Positions 19,424 to 31,782 of a stretch of 57,768 bases of DNA are shown one piece after another (positions within the stretch are counted from its first letter, which is position 1; each line of letters opens with the position of its first letter). A program made the translations under genes and the position numbers. Source of the DNA: Citrobacter sp. Res13-Sevr-PEB04-36 (lineage in GTDB: Bacteria > Pseudomonadota > Gammaproteobacteria > Enterobacterales > Enterobacteriaceae); NCBI RefSeq assembly GCF_015672735.1, contig NZ_JADABY010000077.1, forward strand, positions 1 to 57,768. Reading direction: 5' to 3'. Under the pieces are notes generated by a model, which made no database searches, was not told the DNA's origin, and saw only the letters and a list, made by a program, of their open reading frames with translations.

Positions 19424-19810
19424 TTATTTACGCGTCAGTTTTTCCAGATCGGATTCAATTTCGCTGATCTTGTTGGTAACGACGCTTTCCAGATGTCGTA
19501 AGTCATCGAGGATCTTGCGTTTGAGATCGACTTCACTGCGATCGCGTTGGCAGATCTGATCCAGTTCATCAATCACATAGCGCAGGTTCGGGCTGATCTC
19601 CTGCACCTCTTTGTAACCCTGGCCGATACCATCGGCAACCACGGTTTTACGCTGACGGGGATACTTAAACTTGACGCTCTTGGCAAAAAACTCGCCTTTA
19701 TCCTTCTGGAAATAGATTTTCAGGATATCGTTGTTGGCTTCTTGCCGCAGGCTGTAACGATCGATCTCTTCAGGATTGGTAATGCCCAGACTTTTCAGAT
19801 TGTCATACAT
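19424..19810 (-). CDS. yaeH: Conserved hypothetical protein YaeH (DUF3461)
   Basis: A charged soluble protein of 128 residues, the length of E. coli YaeH, with no signal peptide or membrane segment. It starts [20 protein letters not shown] and ends in a lysine- and glutamate-rich region predicted to be helical, possibly coiled coil (from about residue 75). No catalytic motif is visible and the function is unknown. It lies downstream of dapD on the same strand, beyond a terminator, so it probably has its own promoter in the 109-base gap. E. coli K-12 has an extra gene, yaeI, at this junction; it is absent here. Confidence 0.92.
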   Translation of the reverse strand: MYDNLKSLGITNPEEIDRYSLRQEANNDILKIYFQKDKGEFFAKSVKFKYPRQRKTVVADGIGQGYKEVQEISPNLRYVIDELDQICQRDRSEVDLKRKILDDLRHLESVVTNKISEIESDLEKLTRK

Positions 19811-19882
19811 AGCGGTACCCTTAAGCTCACTATAACCATTGAATAATTAACGAAAAGCCTTGTTTATGCCACTCGCAGATGT

Positions 19883-19909
19883 AAAAAAAGCGGGCTAGGC
19901 CCGCTTTTT
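19883..19909 (-). terminator. Rho-independent terminator after dapD
   Basis: The sequence AAAAAAAGCGGGC-TA-GGCCCGCTTTTT is a symmetric hairpin 11 bases after the dapD stop. Read on the minus strand it ends in a run of seven T, so it should stop dapD transcripts; the other strand also has five T. Confidence 0.93.
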
Positions 19910-19919
19910 CAAATTGCCG

Positions 19920-20744
19920 TTAGTCGATGGTACGCAACAGCTCGTTAATTCCGACTTTGCCACGCGTTTTGGCGTCGACTTTCTTGACGATTACCGCGCA
20001 GTACAGGCTGTACTTACCGTCTTTCGACGGCAGATTTCCCGATACCACAACCGAACCCGCCGGAACGCGACCATAGAAAACTTCGCCGGTTTCACGGTCA
20101 TAGATTTTGGTGCTTTGGCCCAGGTATACACCCATGGAGATAACGGAACCTTCTTCGACGATCACGCCTTCTACTACTTCGGAGCGTGCGCCGATGAAGC
20201 AGTTGTCTTCGATAATGGTCGGGTTTGCCTGTAAAGGTTCCAGCACTCCACCGATACCGACGCCGCCAGACAGGTGAACGTTTTTACCGATTTGCGCGCA
20301 TGAGCCGACGGTCGCCCAGGTATCCACCATGGAACCCTCATCAACGTAAGCACCGATATTGACGTAAGACGGCATCAGGACGGTATTACGTGCGATGTAG
20401 GCACCCTGGCGCACGGCCGCTGGCGGAACCACACGGAAGCCTTCTTTCTGGAAGCGCGCTTCATCGTAGTTGGCGAATTTCATCGGGACTTTATCGAAGT
20501 AGCGGCTTTCTGCGCCATCGATAACCTGGTTGTCGTTAATACGAAAAGAGAGCAGTACCGCTTTCTTCAGCCACTGATGCGTGACCCACTGACCCTCAAT
20601 CTTTTCTGCAACACGCAGCGCACCGGAATCCAGCAGAGAAATAACCTGATTAACCGCTTCACGGGTTACGGTATCTACATTTGCCGGAGTGATGTCGGCA
20701 CGGCGCTCGAAAGCGGACTCAATAACGTTCTGTAACTGCTGCAT
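19920..20744 (-). CDS. dapD: Tetrahydrodipicolinate N-succinyltransferase
   Basis: DapD transfers succinyl from succinyl-CoA to tetrahydrodipicolinate in the lysine and meso-diaminopimelate pathway, so it feeds peptidoglycan synthesis. I chose the ATG at 20744 ([12 protein letters not shown]), which gives 274 residues as in E. coli, rather than the in-frame start ten codons upstream. The central part is a left-handed beta helix with hexapeptide repeats (for example [36 protein letters not shown]). It follows glnD by 31 bases and ends at a strong terminator. Confidence 0.98.
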   Translation of the reverse strand: MQQLQNVIESAFERRADITPANVDTVTREAVNQVISLLDSGALRVAEKIEGQWVTHQWLKKAVLLSFRINDNQVIDGAESRYFDKVPMKFANYDEARFQKEGFRVVPPAAVRQGAYIARNTVLMPSYVNIGAYVDEGSMVDTWATVGSCAQIGKNVHLSGGVGIGGVLEPLQANPTIIEDNCFIGARSEVVEGVIVEEGSVISMGVYLGQSTKIYDRETGEVFYGRVPAGSVVVSGNLPSKDGKYSLYCAVIVKKVDAKTRGKVGINELLRTID

Positions 20745-20775
20745 TGTTAAACTCTTTCCATAATAAATAAACACA

Positions 20776-23502
<2,727 letters not shown>

Positions 23503-23510
23503 CGGATTTA

Positions 23511-23625
23511 CTCTTCATCCTTCAAGCTGCTTCTGCGTTGGCTGCGTTTGTTCACTCCAGTCACGTACTTATGTACGCTCCTGGAGATTCACTCTCTTGC
23601 CGCCTTGAAGCAACTCGAATGATTT
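23511..23625. repeat. ERIC repeat between map and glnD
   Basis: An ERIC-type palindrome of about 115 bases with CTTCAAGCTGCTTCTGCGTTGG, ACTCCAGTCACGTACTTA, GTACGCTCCTGGAGATTCAC and CAACTCGAATGATTTTG. Its two outer ends pair as an inverted repeat. It sits between two REP units. Confidence 0.88.
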
Positions 23626-23643
23626 TGAGTAAAGGTGCAATTT

Positions 23644-23681
23644 GTAGGCCTGATAAGATGCAGGGGCATCGCCATCAGGCA
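23644..23681. repeat. REP unit downstream of map
   Basis: GTAGGCCTGATAAG to CGCCATCAGGCA forms a REP palindrome that begins 6 bases beyond the map stop codon (on the minus strand), in opposite orientation to the unit at 23466. Confidence 0.88.
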
Positions 23682-23686
23682 AAACA

Positions 23687-24481
23687 TTATTCGTCGTGTG
23701 TGATGACCGCCGGGATAGTGTCATCCTTGCGTAACGTCAGAATTTCACAACCGTTTTCCGTCACCACAATAGTATGCTCGTACTGTGCAGACAAGCTACG
23801 GTCTTTGGTTTTTACCGTCCAGCCGTCTTTCATGGTGCGGATACGATAATCACCGGCGTTGAGCATCGGTTCAACGGTGAAGGTCATTCCCGGTTGCAGT
23901 ACTACGCCGCCGTCGTCTGCATCGTAGTGCAGAACCTGAGGCTCTTCATGGAAACCACGCCCGATGCCGTGACCGCAGTATTCGCGTACCACAGAGAAGC
24001 CTTCACCTTCTGCATATTTCTGAATGGCAGCACCCAGCGTGCGCAGACGAATACCCGGTTTTACCATCCGCAGCGCCAGATACAGGCTTTCCTGTGTGAC
24101 GCGGCACAGACGCTCGCCCAGAATCGTCGGCTTGCCGACGATAAACATTTTGGAAGTGTCACCGTGGAACTCGTCTTTAATGACGGTGACATCGATGTTG
24201 ACGATATCGCCGTCTTTCAGATGCTTGGTGTCGTCCGGGATCCCGTGGCACACCACTTCATTGATGGAGATGCAGACGGATTTCGGATAACCGTGATAGC
24301 CCAGGCACGCGGAGATCGCCTGCTGCTCGTTCACGATGTAGTCATTGCAGATACGATCCAATTCGCCGGTGCTGACGCCCGGTTTGATAAACGGTTCGAT
24401 CATTTCCAGCACTTCGGCAGCCAGGCGGCCAGCGACGCGCATTTTTTCGATTTCTTCAGGGGTCTTGATTGAGATAGCCAT
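23687..24481 (-). CDS. map: Methionine aminopeptidase
   Basis: Map removes the initiator methionine from nascent proteins and is essential. The 264 residues equal the E. coli length. It is a type I enzyme without an N-terminal extension. Metal ligands are visible in order: Asp in NIDVTVIKDEFHGDTS (two Asp), His in CGHGIGRGFHEEP, Glu in FTVEPM and Glu in QYEHTIVV; the substrate His is in YHGYPKSVCISINEVVCHG. It is divergent from rpsB across 450 bases, and its promoter must lie in 24482-24700. Confidence 0.98.
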   Translation of the reverse strand: MAISIKTPEEIEKMRVAGRLAAEVLEMIEPFIKPGVSTGELDRICNDYIVNEQQAISACLGYHGYPKSVCISINEVVCHGIPDDTKHLKDGDIVNIDVTVIKDEFHGDTSKMFIVGKPTILGERLCRVTQESLYLALRMVKPGIRLRTLGAAIQKYAEGEGFSVVREYCGHGIGRGFHEEPQVLHYDADDGGVVLQPGMTFTVEPMLNAGDYRIRTMKDGWTVKTKDRSLSAQYEHTIVVTENGCEILTLRKDDTIPAVITHDE

Positions 24482-24544
24482 AAATTCTGTCCATCAGTGT
24501 CGATGATTTCGACAATAATTGTGTAAGTGCTACCAATGGTATCA

Positions 24545-24695
24545 GTCCCGGATACATGCTGCCAAATTGAGAATCATTCTGAACTTCGCCTTTCGTGCCA
24601 CAGGTGCGTTGGCTACATTTTTTTACCCCGGTCACTTATTGGCTGTAAACTCCTGGGGATTCAAAAATTTGCCGCCTGCCTGTAACACGAAATTC
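24545..24695. repeat. Degenerate ERIC-like repeat upstream of the rpsB promoter
   Basis: The stretch keeps ERIC landmarks GTGCGTTGGCTACAT, CCCCGGTCACTTATTGGC and AACTCCTGGGGATTC, then GCCGCCTGCCTGTAACACGAAATTCATCG, but the left end is eroded or rearranged. The best-supported core is 24603-24695. It fills most of the 450-base map-rpsB gap and ends about 35 bases before the rpsB -35 box. Confidence 0.6.
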
Positions 24696-24728
24696 ATCGT
24701 TCAATCCAGCACAGACCGCCAACTATTA

Positions 24729-24764
24729 TTGGTGTCTATGGCGTATTTGTGGTATAAAGCGCGC

Positions 24765-24765
<1 letters not shown>
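24729..24765 (+). promoter_or_regulatory. rpsB-tsf promoter
   Basis: TTGGTG (24729-24734) and TATAAA (24753-24758) are spaced by 18 bases and followed by GCGCGCC, a GC-rich discriminator typical of stringently controlled ribosomal promoters. Transcription should start near 24765. Confidence 0.75.
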
Positions 24766-25657
<892 letters not shown>

Positions 25658-25711
25658 TAAGGCACGCTCGTTAGAGCCCCCTTATAAACCAGGTAGTATC
25701 ACGTTTGGTTA

Positions 25712-25735
25712 GGGGCCCTTTAGGCCCCTTTTTCA
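25712..25735 (+). terminator. Attenuating terminator between rpsB and tsf
   Basis: GGGGCC-CTTTA-GGCCCC followed by TTTTT lies between rpsB and tsf. In E. coli a terminator here reduces but does not abolish readthrough into tsf, which adjusts the EF-Ts to S2 ratio. Confidence 0.9.
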
Positions 25736-25791
25736 CTTTTAAATCTGTGCGGTTTGACGCCGGGCAGATCAAATCTTCCGAGGATTTTAGA

Positions 25792-26643
25792 ATGGCTGAA
25801 ATTACCGCATCCCTGGTAAAAGAGCTGCGTGAGCGTACCGGCGCAGGCATGATGGATTGCAAAAAAGCACTGACTGAAGCTAATGGCGACATCGAGCTGG
25901 CAATCGAAAACATGCGTAAATCTGGTGCGATCAAAGCGGCGAAAAAAGCAGGCAACGTTGCTGCTGACGGCGTGATCAAAACCAAAATCGACGGCAACTA
26001 CGGCATCATTCTGGAAGTTAACTGCCAGACTGACTTCGTTGCTAAAGATGGTGGTTTCCAGGCATTTGCAGACAAAGTTCTGGATGCTGCAATCGCGGGC
26101 AAAATCACTGACGTTGACGTTCTGAAAGCACAGTTCGAAGAAGAACGTGTTGCGCTGGTTGCTAAAATCGGTGAGAACATCAACATCCGTCGTGTTGCTT
26201 CCATCGAAGGCGACGTACTGGGTTCATACCAGCACGGTGCGCGTATCGGTGTTCTGGTTGCGGCTAAAGGCGCAGACGAAGAGCTGGTTAAACAGCTGGC
26301 AATGCACATTGCTGCAAGCAAGCCTGAATTCGTTAAGCCAGAAGACGTGTCTGCTGAAGTGGTAGAGAAAGAATACCAGGTTCAGCTGGATATCGCGATG
26401 CAGTCCGGTAAGCCGAAAGAAATCGCAGAGAAAATGGTTGAAGGCCGCATGAAGAAATTCACCGGCGAAGTGTCTCTGACTGGTCAGCCTTTCGTTATGG
26501 ATCCGAGCAAATCTGTTGCTCAGTTGCTGAAAGAGCATAACGCAGACGTAACTGGCTTCATCCGCTTTGAAGTGGGTGAAGGCATCGAGAAAGTTGAGAC
26601 TGACTTTGCAGCAGAAGTTGCTGCGATGTCCAAGCAGTCTTAA
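25792..26643 (+). CDS. tsf: Elongation factor Ts
   Basis: EF-Ts exchanges GDP for GTP on EF-Tu. I chose the ATG at 25792 ([12 protein letters not shown]), which gives 283 residues as in E. coli; the open frame upstream runs through the attenuator hairpin and is not coding. Visible are the N-terminal UBA-like domain ([16 protein letters not shown]), the TDFVAKD motif whose Asp80 and Phe81 region displaces magnesium from EF-Tu, and the C-terminal module with [11 protein letters not shown] terminator follows. Confidence 0.99.
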   Translation: MAEITASLVKELRERTGAGMMDCKKALTEANGDIELAIENMRKSGAIKAAKKAGNVAADGVIKTKIDGNYGIILEVNCQTDFVAKDGGFQAFADKVLDAAIAGKITDVDVLKAQFEEERVALVAKIGENINIRRVASIEGDVLGSYQHGARIGVLVAAKGADEELVKQLAMHIAASKPEFVKPEDVSAEVVEKEYQVQLDIAMQSGKPKEIAEKMVEGRMKKFTGEVSLTGQPFVMDPSKSVAQLLKEHNADVTGFIRFEVGEGIEKVETDFAAEVAAMSKQS

Positions 26644-26652
26644 TTTTTTAAA

Positions 26653-26680
26653 GGAGCCGCCTGAGGGCGGCTTCTTTTTG
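26653..26680 (+). terminator. Rho-independent terminator after tsf
   Basis: GAGCCGCC-TGA-GGGCGGCTTC followed by TTTTT lies just after the tsf stop and ends the rpsB-tsf transcript before pyrH. Confidence 0.92.
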
Positions 26681-26789
26681 TGTCTGGCTTGTAAATTTAG
26701 CGAACCGCTATAGTGGTGACGCTGAAAAGCGACATACAATGTCGCTGGTATTAACTCCTCTCATTCGTTGACAGTCTCAGGAAAGAAAC

Positions 26790-27515
26790 ATGGCTACCAA
26801 TGCAAAACCCGTCTACAAACGTATTCTGCTTAAGTTAAGTGGCGAAGCACTGCAAGGTTCAGAAGGCTTCGGTATTGATGCAAGCATACTTGACCGTATG
26901 GCTCAGGAAATCAAAGAACTGGTTGAACTGGGTATTCAGGTTGGCGTAGTGATTGGTGGCGGTAACCTGTTCCGTGGTGCTGGTCTGGCGAAAGCGGGAA
27001 TGAACCGCGTTGTGGGCGACCACATGGGCATGTTGGCCACCGTAATGAACGGTCTGGCGATGCGCGATGCGCTTCACCGCGCCTATGTGAACGCTCGCCT
27101 GATGTCCGCAATTCCTCTGAACGGCGTATGTGATAACTACAGTTGGGCGGAGGCTATCAGTCTGCTGCGCAACAACCGTGTTGTTATCCTGGCGGCCGGT
27201 ACCGGCAACCCGTTCTTCACGACAGACTCTGCAGCCTGCTTGCGCGGTATTGAAATCGAAGCTGATGTGGTGCTGAAAGCCACTAAAGTGGATGGCGTGT
27301 TTACCGCCGATCCGGCGAAAGATCCTACCGCGACTATGTACGAACAGCTGACCTATACTGAAGTTCTGGATAAAGAACTGAAAGTGATGGATCTGGCTGC
27401 GTTCACGCTGGCTCGTGACCACAAATTGCCTATTCGTGTTTTTAACATGAACAAACCGGGTGCGCTGCGCCGCGTGGTGATGGGTGAGAAAGAAGGGACG
27501 TTAATCACGGAATAA
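26790..27515 (+). CDS. pyrH: Uridylate kinase
   Basis: PyrH phosphorylates UMP to UDP in pyrimidine nucleotide synthesis; it is activated by GTP, inhibited by UTP and essential. The 241 residues equal the E. coli length. As an amino acid kinase-fold enzyme it shows [10 protein letters not shown] for phosphate binding, [37 protein letters not shown] and [13 protein letters not shown]. The start is preceded by AGGAAAG. An ERIC repeat separates it from frr. Confidence 0.98.
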   Translation: MATNAKPVYKRILLKLSGEALQGSEGFGIDASILDRMAQEIKELVELGIQVGVVIGGGNLFRGAGLAKAGMNRVVGDHMGMLATVMNGLAMRDALHRAYVNARLMSAIPLNGVCDNYSWAEAISLLRNNRVVILAAGTGNPFFTTDSAACLRGIEIEADVVLKATKVDGVFTADPAKDPTATMYEQLTYTEVLDKELKVMDLAAFTLARDHKLPIRVFNMNKPGALRRVVMGEKEGTLITE

Positions 27516-27529
27516 TTCCCGTGTTACAC

Positions 27530-27646
27530 TTTATCATTCATGCTGCCCCTGCGTTGGCTATCTTTGCTCGCCCCAGTCACTTACTTTAGCAAGCTTCTGG
27601 GGTTTGCTCAGTGACCACCTTGAGACAACTTGAATGATTTTGTGTA
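27530..27646. repeat. ERIC repeat between pyrH and frr
   Basis: Landmarks are TATCATTCATGCTGCCCCTGC, GCGTTGGCTATCTTTGCTCGC, CCCCAGTCACTTACTTTAGC, GCTTCTGGGGTTTGCTCA and GACAACTTGAATGATTTTG. It starts 15 bases after the pyrH stop, has the usual ERIC size and has no internal insertion. The rest of the 270-base gap (27647-27785) should hold the frr promoter, which I could not define with confidence. Confidence 0.87.
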
Positions 27647-27785
27647 GAAATACAGGTAAGATTTCTCATTACTGTCGCGGGATAGTGTTTTACCCGTAAA
27701 TGTATTAATCAGGGCTATACTGAGCACATTTCCACACTGTGTGACCGTTTGGTCTGACTGAGACTAGTTTTCAAGGATTCGTAAC

Positions 27786-28343
27786 GTGATTAGCGATATC
27801 AGAAAAGATGCTGAAGTACGCATGGACAAATGCGTTGAAGCGTTCAAAAACCAAATCAGCAAAATTCGCACGGGTCGTGCTTCTCCCAGCCTGCTGGACG
27901 GCATTATCGTGGAATATTACGGCACGCCAACTCCGCTGCGTCAGCTGGCAAGCGTAACGGTTGAAGATTCCCGTACTCTGAAAATCAACGTGTTTGACCG
28001 TTCTATGGGGCCGGCCGTTGAGAAAGCGATTATGGCTTCTGACCTCGGTCTGAACCCAAGCTCAGCGGGTTCTGACATTCGCGTTCCGCTGCCGCCGCTG
28101 ACTGAAGAACGTCGTAAAGATCTGACCAAGATCGTGCGCGGCGAAGCAGAAGGCGCGCGTGTTGCCGTGCGTAACGTTCGTCGTGATGCTAACGACAAAG
28201 TGAAAGCGCTGTTGAAAGATAAAGAGATCAGCGAAGATGATGATCGCCGTTCTCAGGACGACGTGCAGAAACTGACTGACGCCGCTATCAAGAAAGTGGA
28301 TGCGGCGCTGGCAGAGAAAGAAGCGGAACTGATGCAGTTCTGA
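27786..28343 (+). CDS. frr: Ribosome recycling factor
   Basis: RRF splits post-termination ribosomes with EF-G. The 185 residues equal the E. coli length. The start is GTG (27786), with AAGGATTCG upstream. The protein shows the family signature segments [42 protein letters not shown] and the helical region REDRRKDL-like [11 protein letters not shown] leading to [10 protein letters not shown]; a three-helix bundle with an inserted beta domain (about 31-104) is expected. A stable terminator follows. Confidence 0.98.
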   Translation: MISDIRKDAEVRMDKCVEAFKNQISKIRTGRASPSLLDGIIVEYYGTPTPLRQLASVTVEDSRTLKINVFDRSMGPAVEKAIMASDLGLNPSSAGSDIRVPLPPLTEERRKDLTKIVRGEAEGARVAVRNVRRDANDKVKALLKDKEISEDDDRRSQDDVQKLTDAAIKKVDAALAEKEAELMQF

Positions 28344-28358
28344 TTCGTCTGTACGCTT

Positions 28359-28412
28359 AAAACGCCGCTCAGAAGGCCTGCAAAGGCTGGATGGCGGCGT
28401 TTTGCTTTTTTC
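28359..28412 (+). terminator. Rho-independent terminator after frr
   Basis: A long stem pairs AAAACGCCGC with GCGGCGTTTT around an inner GGCCTGCAAAGGCT stem-loop and is followed by GCTTTTTT. It begins 16 bases after the frr stop. Confidence 0.85.
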
Positions 28413-28415
28413 TGT

Positions 28416-28536
<121 letters not shown>

Positions 28537-28555
28537 AAATTCTTCTGGATGTCTG

Positions 28556-29755
28556 ATGAAGCAATTAACCATTCTCGGCTCAACCGGTTCTATTGGTTGC
28601 AGTACGCTGGATGTCGTACGCCATAACCCGGAAATGTTTCGTGTTACTGCGCTGGTCGCGGGTAAAAATGTTGCCCGTATGGTCGAGCAGTGCCTGGAGT
28701 TCTCTCCCCGCTACGCGGTTATGGATGATGAAACAAGCGCAGCGCAGGTGAAAGCTGCTCTGCAGGAGCAGGGAAGTCGCACCGAGGTAATGTGCGGGCA
28801 ACAGGCGGCCTGTGAGATGGCTGCGCTGGATGATGTCGATCAGGTTATGGCCGCGATTGTCGGGGCAGCGGGCCTGTTGCCGACGCTTTCGGCAATCCGT
28901 GCAGGCAAAAGCATTTTACTGGCGAACAAAGAGTCGCTGGTGACCTGTGGTCGTTTGTTTATGGATGACGTGAAGCGCCACAAAGCACAGCTTTTGCCGG
29001 TAGATAGCGAACATAACGCGATTTTTCAGAGTTTACCCCAACCTATTCAGCACAATCTGGGATACGCTGATCTTGAGCAAAATGGCGTCATGTCCATTCT
29101 GCTTACCGGGTCTGGTGGCCCTTTCCGTGAAACGCCATTGCACGATCTGGTTTCGATGACTCCCGATCAAGCATGCCGTCATCCGAACTGGTCGATGGGA
29201 CGAAAAATCTCCGTCGATTCTGCCACTATGATGAATAAAGGTCTGGAATACATTGAAGCGCGCTGGTTGTTTAATGCCAGTGCAAGCCAGATGGAAGTGC
29301 TGATTCATCCGCAATCGGTTATTCATTCGATGGTTCGTTATCAGGATGGTAGCGTTCTGGCACAACTGGGCGAGCCTGATATGCGCACGCCTATTGCCCA
29401 TACCATGGCATGGCCGGAACGCGTCACATCTGGCGTGAAGCCTGTCGACTTTTGCAAACTGAGTGCGTTGACGTTTTCCGCACCGGATTACCAACGCTAT
29501 CCGTGCCTGAAACTGGCGATGGATGCGTTTGAGCAAGGGCAGGCGGCGACTACCGCACTGAACGCTGCGAATGAAATTACCGTTGCCGCATTTCTGGCGC
29601 AACAAATTCGATTTACCGATATTGCCGAGCTCAATTTATCCGTACTGGATAAGATGGATTTGCAGGAACCCCAGAACGTTGATGACGTGTTGAGGGTTGA
29701 TGCTGCTGCACGGGATGTCGCCAGAAAACAAGTGATGCGACTCTCAAGCCGATGA
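28556..29755 (+). CDS. dxr: 1-deoxy-D-xylulose 5-phosphate reductoisomerase
   Basis: DXR converts DXP to 2-C-methyl-D-erythritol 4-phosphate with NADPH and a divalent metal, the first committed MEP-pathway step and the target of fosmidomycin. The 399 residues are one more than in E. coli. The NADPH fold begins [23 protein letters not shown], the metal site [10 protein letters not shown] (Asp and Glu), [31 protein letters not shown] and the flexible-loop WPERVT region are all present. The product leads to IPP, used by UppS downstream. Confidence 0.98.
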   Translation: MKQLTILGSTGSIGCSTLDVVRHNPEMFRVTALVAGKNVARMVEQCLEFSPRYAVMDDETSAAQVKAALQEQGSRTEVMCGQQAACEMAALDDVDQVMAAIVGAAGLLPTLSAIRAGKSILLANKESLVTCGRLFMDDVKRHKAQLLPVDSEHNAIFQSLPQPIQHNLGYADLEQNGVMSILLTGSGGPFRETPLHDLVSMTPDQACRHPNWSMGRKISVDSATMMNKGLEYIEARWLFNASASQMEVLIHPQSVIHSMVRYQDGSVLAQLGEPDMRTPIAHTMAWPERVTSGVKPVDFCKLSALTFSAPDYQRYPCLKLAMDAFEQGQAATTALNAANEITVAAFLAQQIRFTDIAELNLSVLDKMDLQEPQNVDDVLRVDAAARDVARKQVMRLSSR

Positions 29756-29854
29756 TAATCCCTCTACAGAGGATCGTGCTATTTGTTAGCGTTGGGCTTC
29801 AGTGATATAGTCTGCGCCACCCGATCGCAGGTATTGGCATTTTTTCGATTGGGT

Positions 29855-29880
29855 AAGCCGTGGTTTGACACGGCTTTTTT
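29855..29880 (+). terminator. Rho-independent terminator after dxr
   Basis: AAGCCGTG-GTTTGA-CACGGCTT followed by a run of T lies 100 bases after dxr. It separates dxr from the ERIC repeat and uppS. Confidence 0.88.
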
Positions 29881-29891
29881 GTGGATGCACA

Positions 29892-30080
29892 AAATCATTC
29901 AGGTTGCATCAAGGCGGCAAGTGAATGAGTTCCCAGGAGCATACAAATAGTATGTGACTGGGGCGAATGACAAATCTGTCTGGAACAGATTTGAACGTCG
30001 CGGAGCGACGGCCCGTAAGGGCAAGGCCCAGGGACAGGCCGCGTAATTCACAGCCAACGAAGAGGCAGTTTGAAGGATGA
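29892..30080. repeat. ERIC repeat with internal insertion upstream of uppS
   Basis: The left half is a normal ERIC (AATCATTCAGGTTGCATC, GAGTTCCCAGGAGCATAC, TATGTGACTGGGGCGAATG). It is interrupted by about 80 bases containing the inverted pair ACAAATCTGT/ACAGATTTG, CGTCGCGGAGCGACG and GCCCGTAAGGGC, and resumes with CAGCCAACGAAGAGGCAG and TTTGAAGGATGA. ERIC copies with an internal insertion of roughly this size are known in enterobacteria. It fills half of the 387-base dxr-uppS gap. The rest, 30081-30142, is the uppS leader. Confidence 0.85.
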
Positions 30081-30142
30081 AGCGCAAAAGGCTTCAGTAT
30101 TCCTGAGTACCGTTAAATCCTTTCAGGGACTAAAAACGCGTT

Positions 30143-30901
30143 ATGTTGTCTGCAACTCAACCATTAAGCGAAAATTTGCCAGCACATGGCTGTCGCCATG
30201 TAGCCATTATTATGGATGGCAATGGCCGCTGGGCGAAAAAGCAAGGGAAGATTCGCGCCTTCGGACATAAGGCCGGAGCGAAATCCGTCCGCCGGGCTGT
30301 CTCTTTTGCTGCCAATAACGGTATTGATGCGTTAACGCTGTATGCCTTTAGCAGTGAGAACTGGAACCGACCTGCGCAGGAAGTGAGCGCGTTAATGGAA
30401 TTATTCGTGTGGGCGCTTGATAGTGAAGTGAAAAACCTGCATCGCCATAACGTTCGTCTGCGTATTATCGGAGATATCAGTCGATTTAACTCACGTTTGC
30501 AAGAACGGATTCGCAAGTCGGAAGCGCTTACCGCCCAGAACACCGGGTTAACGCTGAATATTGCCGCGAATTACGGCGGACGCTGGGACATTGTCCAGGG
30601 AGTCAGGCAACTGGCGCAACAGGTGCAAGACGGTCTGCTGCGCCCTGAGCAAATTGACGAAGAGATGCTTGGTCAGCAAGTTTGTATGCATGAGCTGGCT
30701 CCTGTGGATTTAGTGATAAGGACTGGGGGAGAGCATCGCATTAGTAATTTTTTGTTGTGGCAAATTGCCTATGCTGAACTTTACTTTACGGATGTTCTCT
30801 GGCCCGATTTCGATGAACAAGACTTTGAAGGTGCACTGCATGCCTTTGCTAATCGAGAGCGTCGTTTCGGCGGGACTGAACCCGGTGATGAAAAAGCCTG
30901 A
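30143..30901 (+). CDS. uppS: Undecaprenyl diphosphate synthase (cis-prenyltransferase)
   Basis: UppS adds eight IPP units to farnesyl diphosphate, making the C55 lipid that carries peptidoglycan, O-antigen and other envelope glycans; it is essential. The protein has 252 residues, one fewer than E. coli. Family regions are visible: HVAIIMDGNGRWAKKQG with the catalytic Asp (about 26), the HKAGAKSVR region, LYAFSSENWNRP, and the C-terminal DLVIRTGGEHRISNFLLWQIAYAE site. It begins the cluster uppS-cdsA-rseP-bamA. The start lacks a strong Shine-Dalgarno sequence. Confidence 0.98.
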   Translation: MLSATQPLSENLPAHGCRHVAIIMDGNGRWAKKQGKIRAFGHKAGAKSVRRAVSFAANNGIDALTLYAFSSENWNRPAQEVSALMELFVWALDSEVKNLHRHNVRLRIIGDISRFNSRLQERIRKSEALTAQNTGLTLNIAANYGGRWDIVQGVRQLAQQVQDGLLRPEQIDEEMLGQQVCMHELAPVDLVIRTGGEHRISNFLLWQIAYAELYFTDVLWPDFDEQDFEGALHAFANRERRFGGTEPGDEKA

Positions 30902-30913
30902 TGGGGGTCGCTT

Positions 30914-31771
30914 TTGCTGAAGTATCGCCTGATTTCTGCTTTTGTTTTAATACCCGTTGTCATCGCGGCGCTGTTTTTATTGCCGCCGGTGGGGTTCGCC
31001 ATTGTTACGTTGGTTGTGTGTATGTTAGCCGCGTGGGAATGGGGACAGTTAAGCGGTTTCACCACTCGCACACAGCGAGTCTGGCTGGCGGTTCTGTGCG
31101 GGCTTTTGCTGGCACTGATGCTGTTTTTACTGCCTGAATATCATCATAATATTCACCAGCCGTTGGTCGAAGTGTCGCTTTGGGCGTCGCTGGGCTGGTG
31201 GGCCGTTGCGCTATTACTGGTGTTATTTTACCCAGGTTCGGCGACTGTCTGGCGTAATTCAAAGATATTACGCATAATTTTCGGCATCTTAACTATTGTT
31301 CCGTTCTTTTGGGGAATGCTAGCGCTACGTGCGTGGCATTATGATGAGAATCATTATAGTGGCGCAGTATGGTTGCTGTATGTCATGATCCTCGTCTGGG
31401 GAGCGGATTCCGGTGCGTATATGTTTGGCAAGTTATTTGGCAAACATAAGCTGGCGCCGAAGGTCTCTCCGGGTAAAACCTGGCAAGGTTTTATTGGCGG
31501 ACTCGCCACGGCCGCCGTAATCTCATGGGGTTATGGTATGTGGGCGAATCTTGATGTCGCGCCTGTCACCTTGCTCATTTGCTCTATTGTTGCAGCCCTC
31601 GCCTCGGTGCTGGGTGACTTGACTGAGAGTATGTTTAAGCGTGAAGCAGGTATTAAGGACAGTGGTCACTTAATTCCAGGGCACGGCGGCATTCTGGATC
31701 GTATTGATAGCCTGACGGCTGCAGTACCGGTCTTTGCGTGTCTGCTGTTACTGGTATTCAGGACGCTTTAA
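30914..31771 (+). CDS. cdsA: Phosphatidate cytidylyltransferase
   Basis: CdsA makes CDP-diacylglycerol from phosphatidate and CTP, the branch point for all phospholipids. Starting at TTG 30914 ([10 protein letters not shown]) gives 285 residues, the E. coli length; an in-frame ATG does not fit the conserved N-terminus. About eight membrane helices are seen. The signature near the C-terminus, [25 protein letters not shown], is shown here by [16 protein letters not shown] with its metal-binding Asp. The gene starts 12 bases after uppS, and its weak start codon may keep expression low. Confidence 0.97.
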   Translation: MLKYRLISAFVLIPVVIAALFLLPPVGFAIVTLVVCMLAAWEWGQLSGFTTRTQRVWLAVLCGLLLALMLFLLPEYHHNIHQPLVEVSLWASLGWWAVALLLVLFYPGSATVWRNSKILRIIFGILTIVPFFWGMLALRAWHYDENHYSGAVWLLYVMILVWGADSGAYMFGKLFGKHKLAPKVSPGKTWQGFIGGLATAAVISWGYGMWANLDVAPVTLLICSIVAALASVLGDLTESMFKREAGIKDSGHLIPGHGGILDRIDSLTAAVPVFACLLLLVFRTL

Positions 31772-31782
31772 CGGATGGTCTT

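Noticed and set aside
26689-26714. TTGTAA and TATAGT as a pyrH promoter
   Set aside because: The spacer is only 14 bases, too short for a normal sigma-70 promoter. A pyrH promoter is likely nearby but I cannot place it.
30070-30270. Short open frame overlapping the start of uppS
   Set aside because: It begins in repeat DNA and runs through uppS in another frame. UppS has the conserved catalytic N-terminus in the chosen frame.
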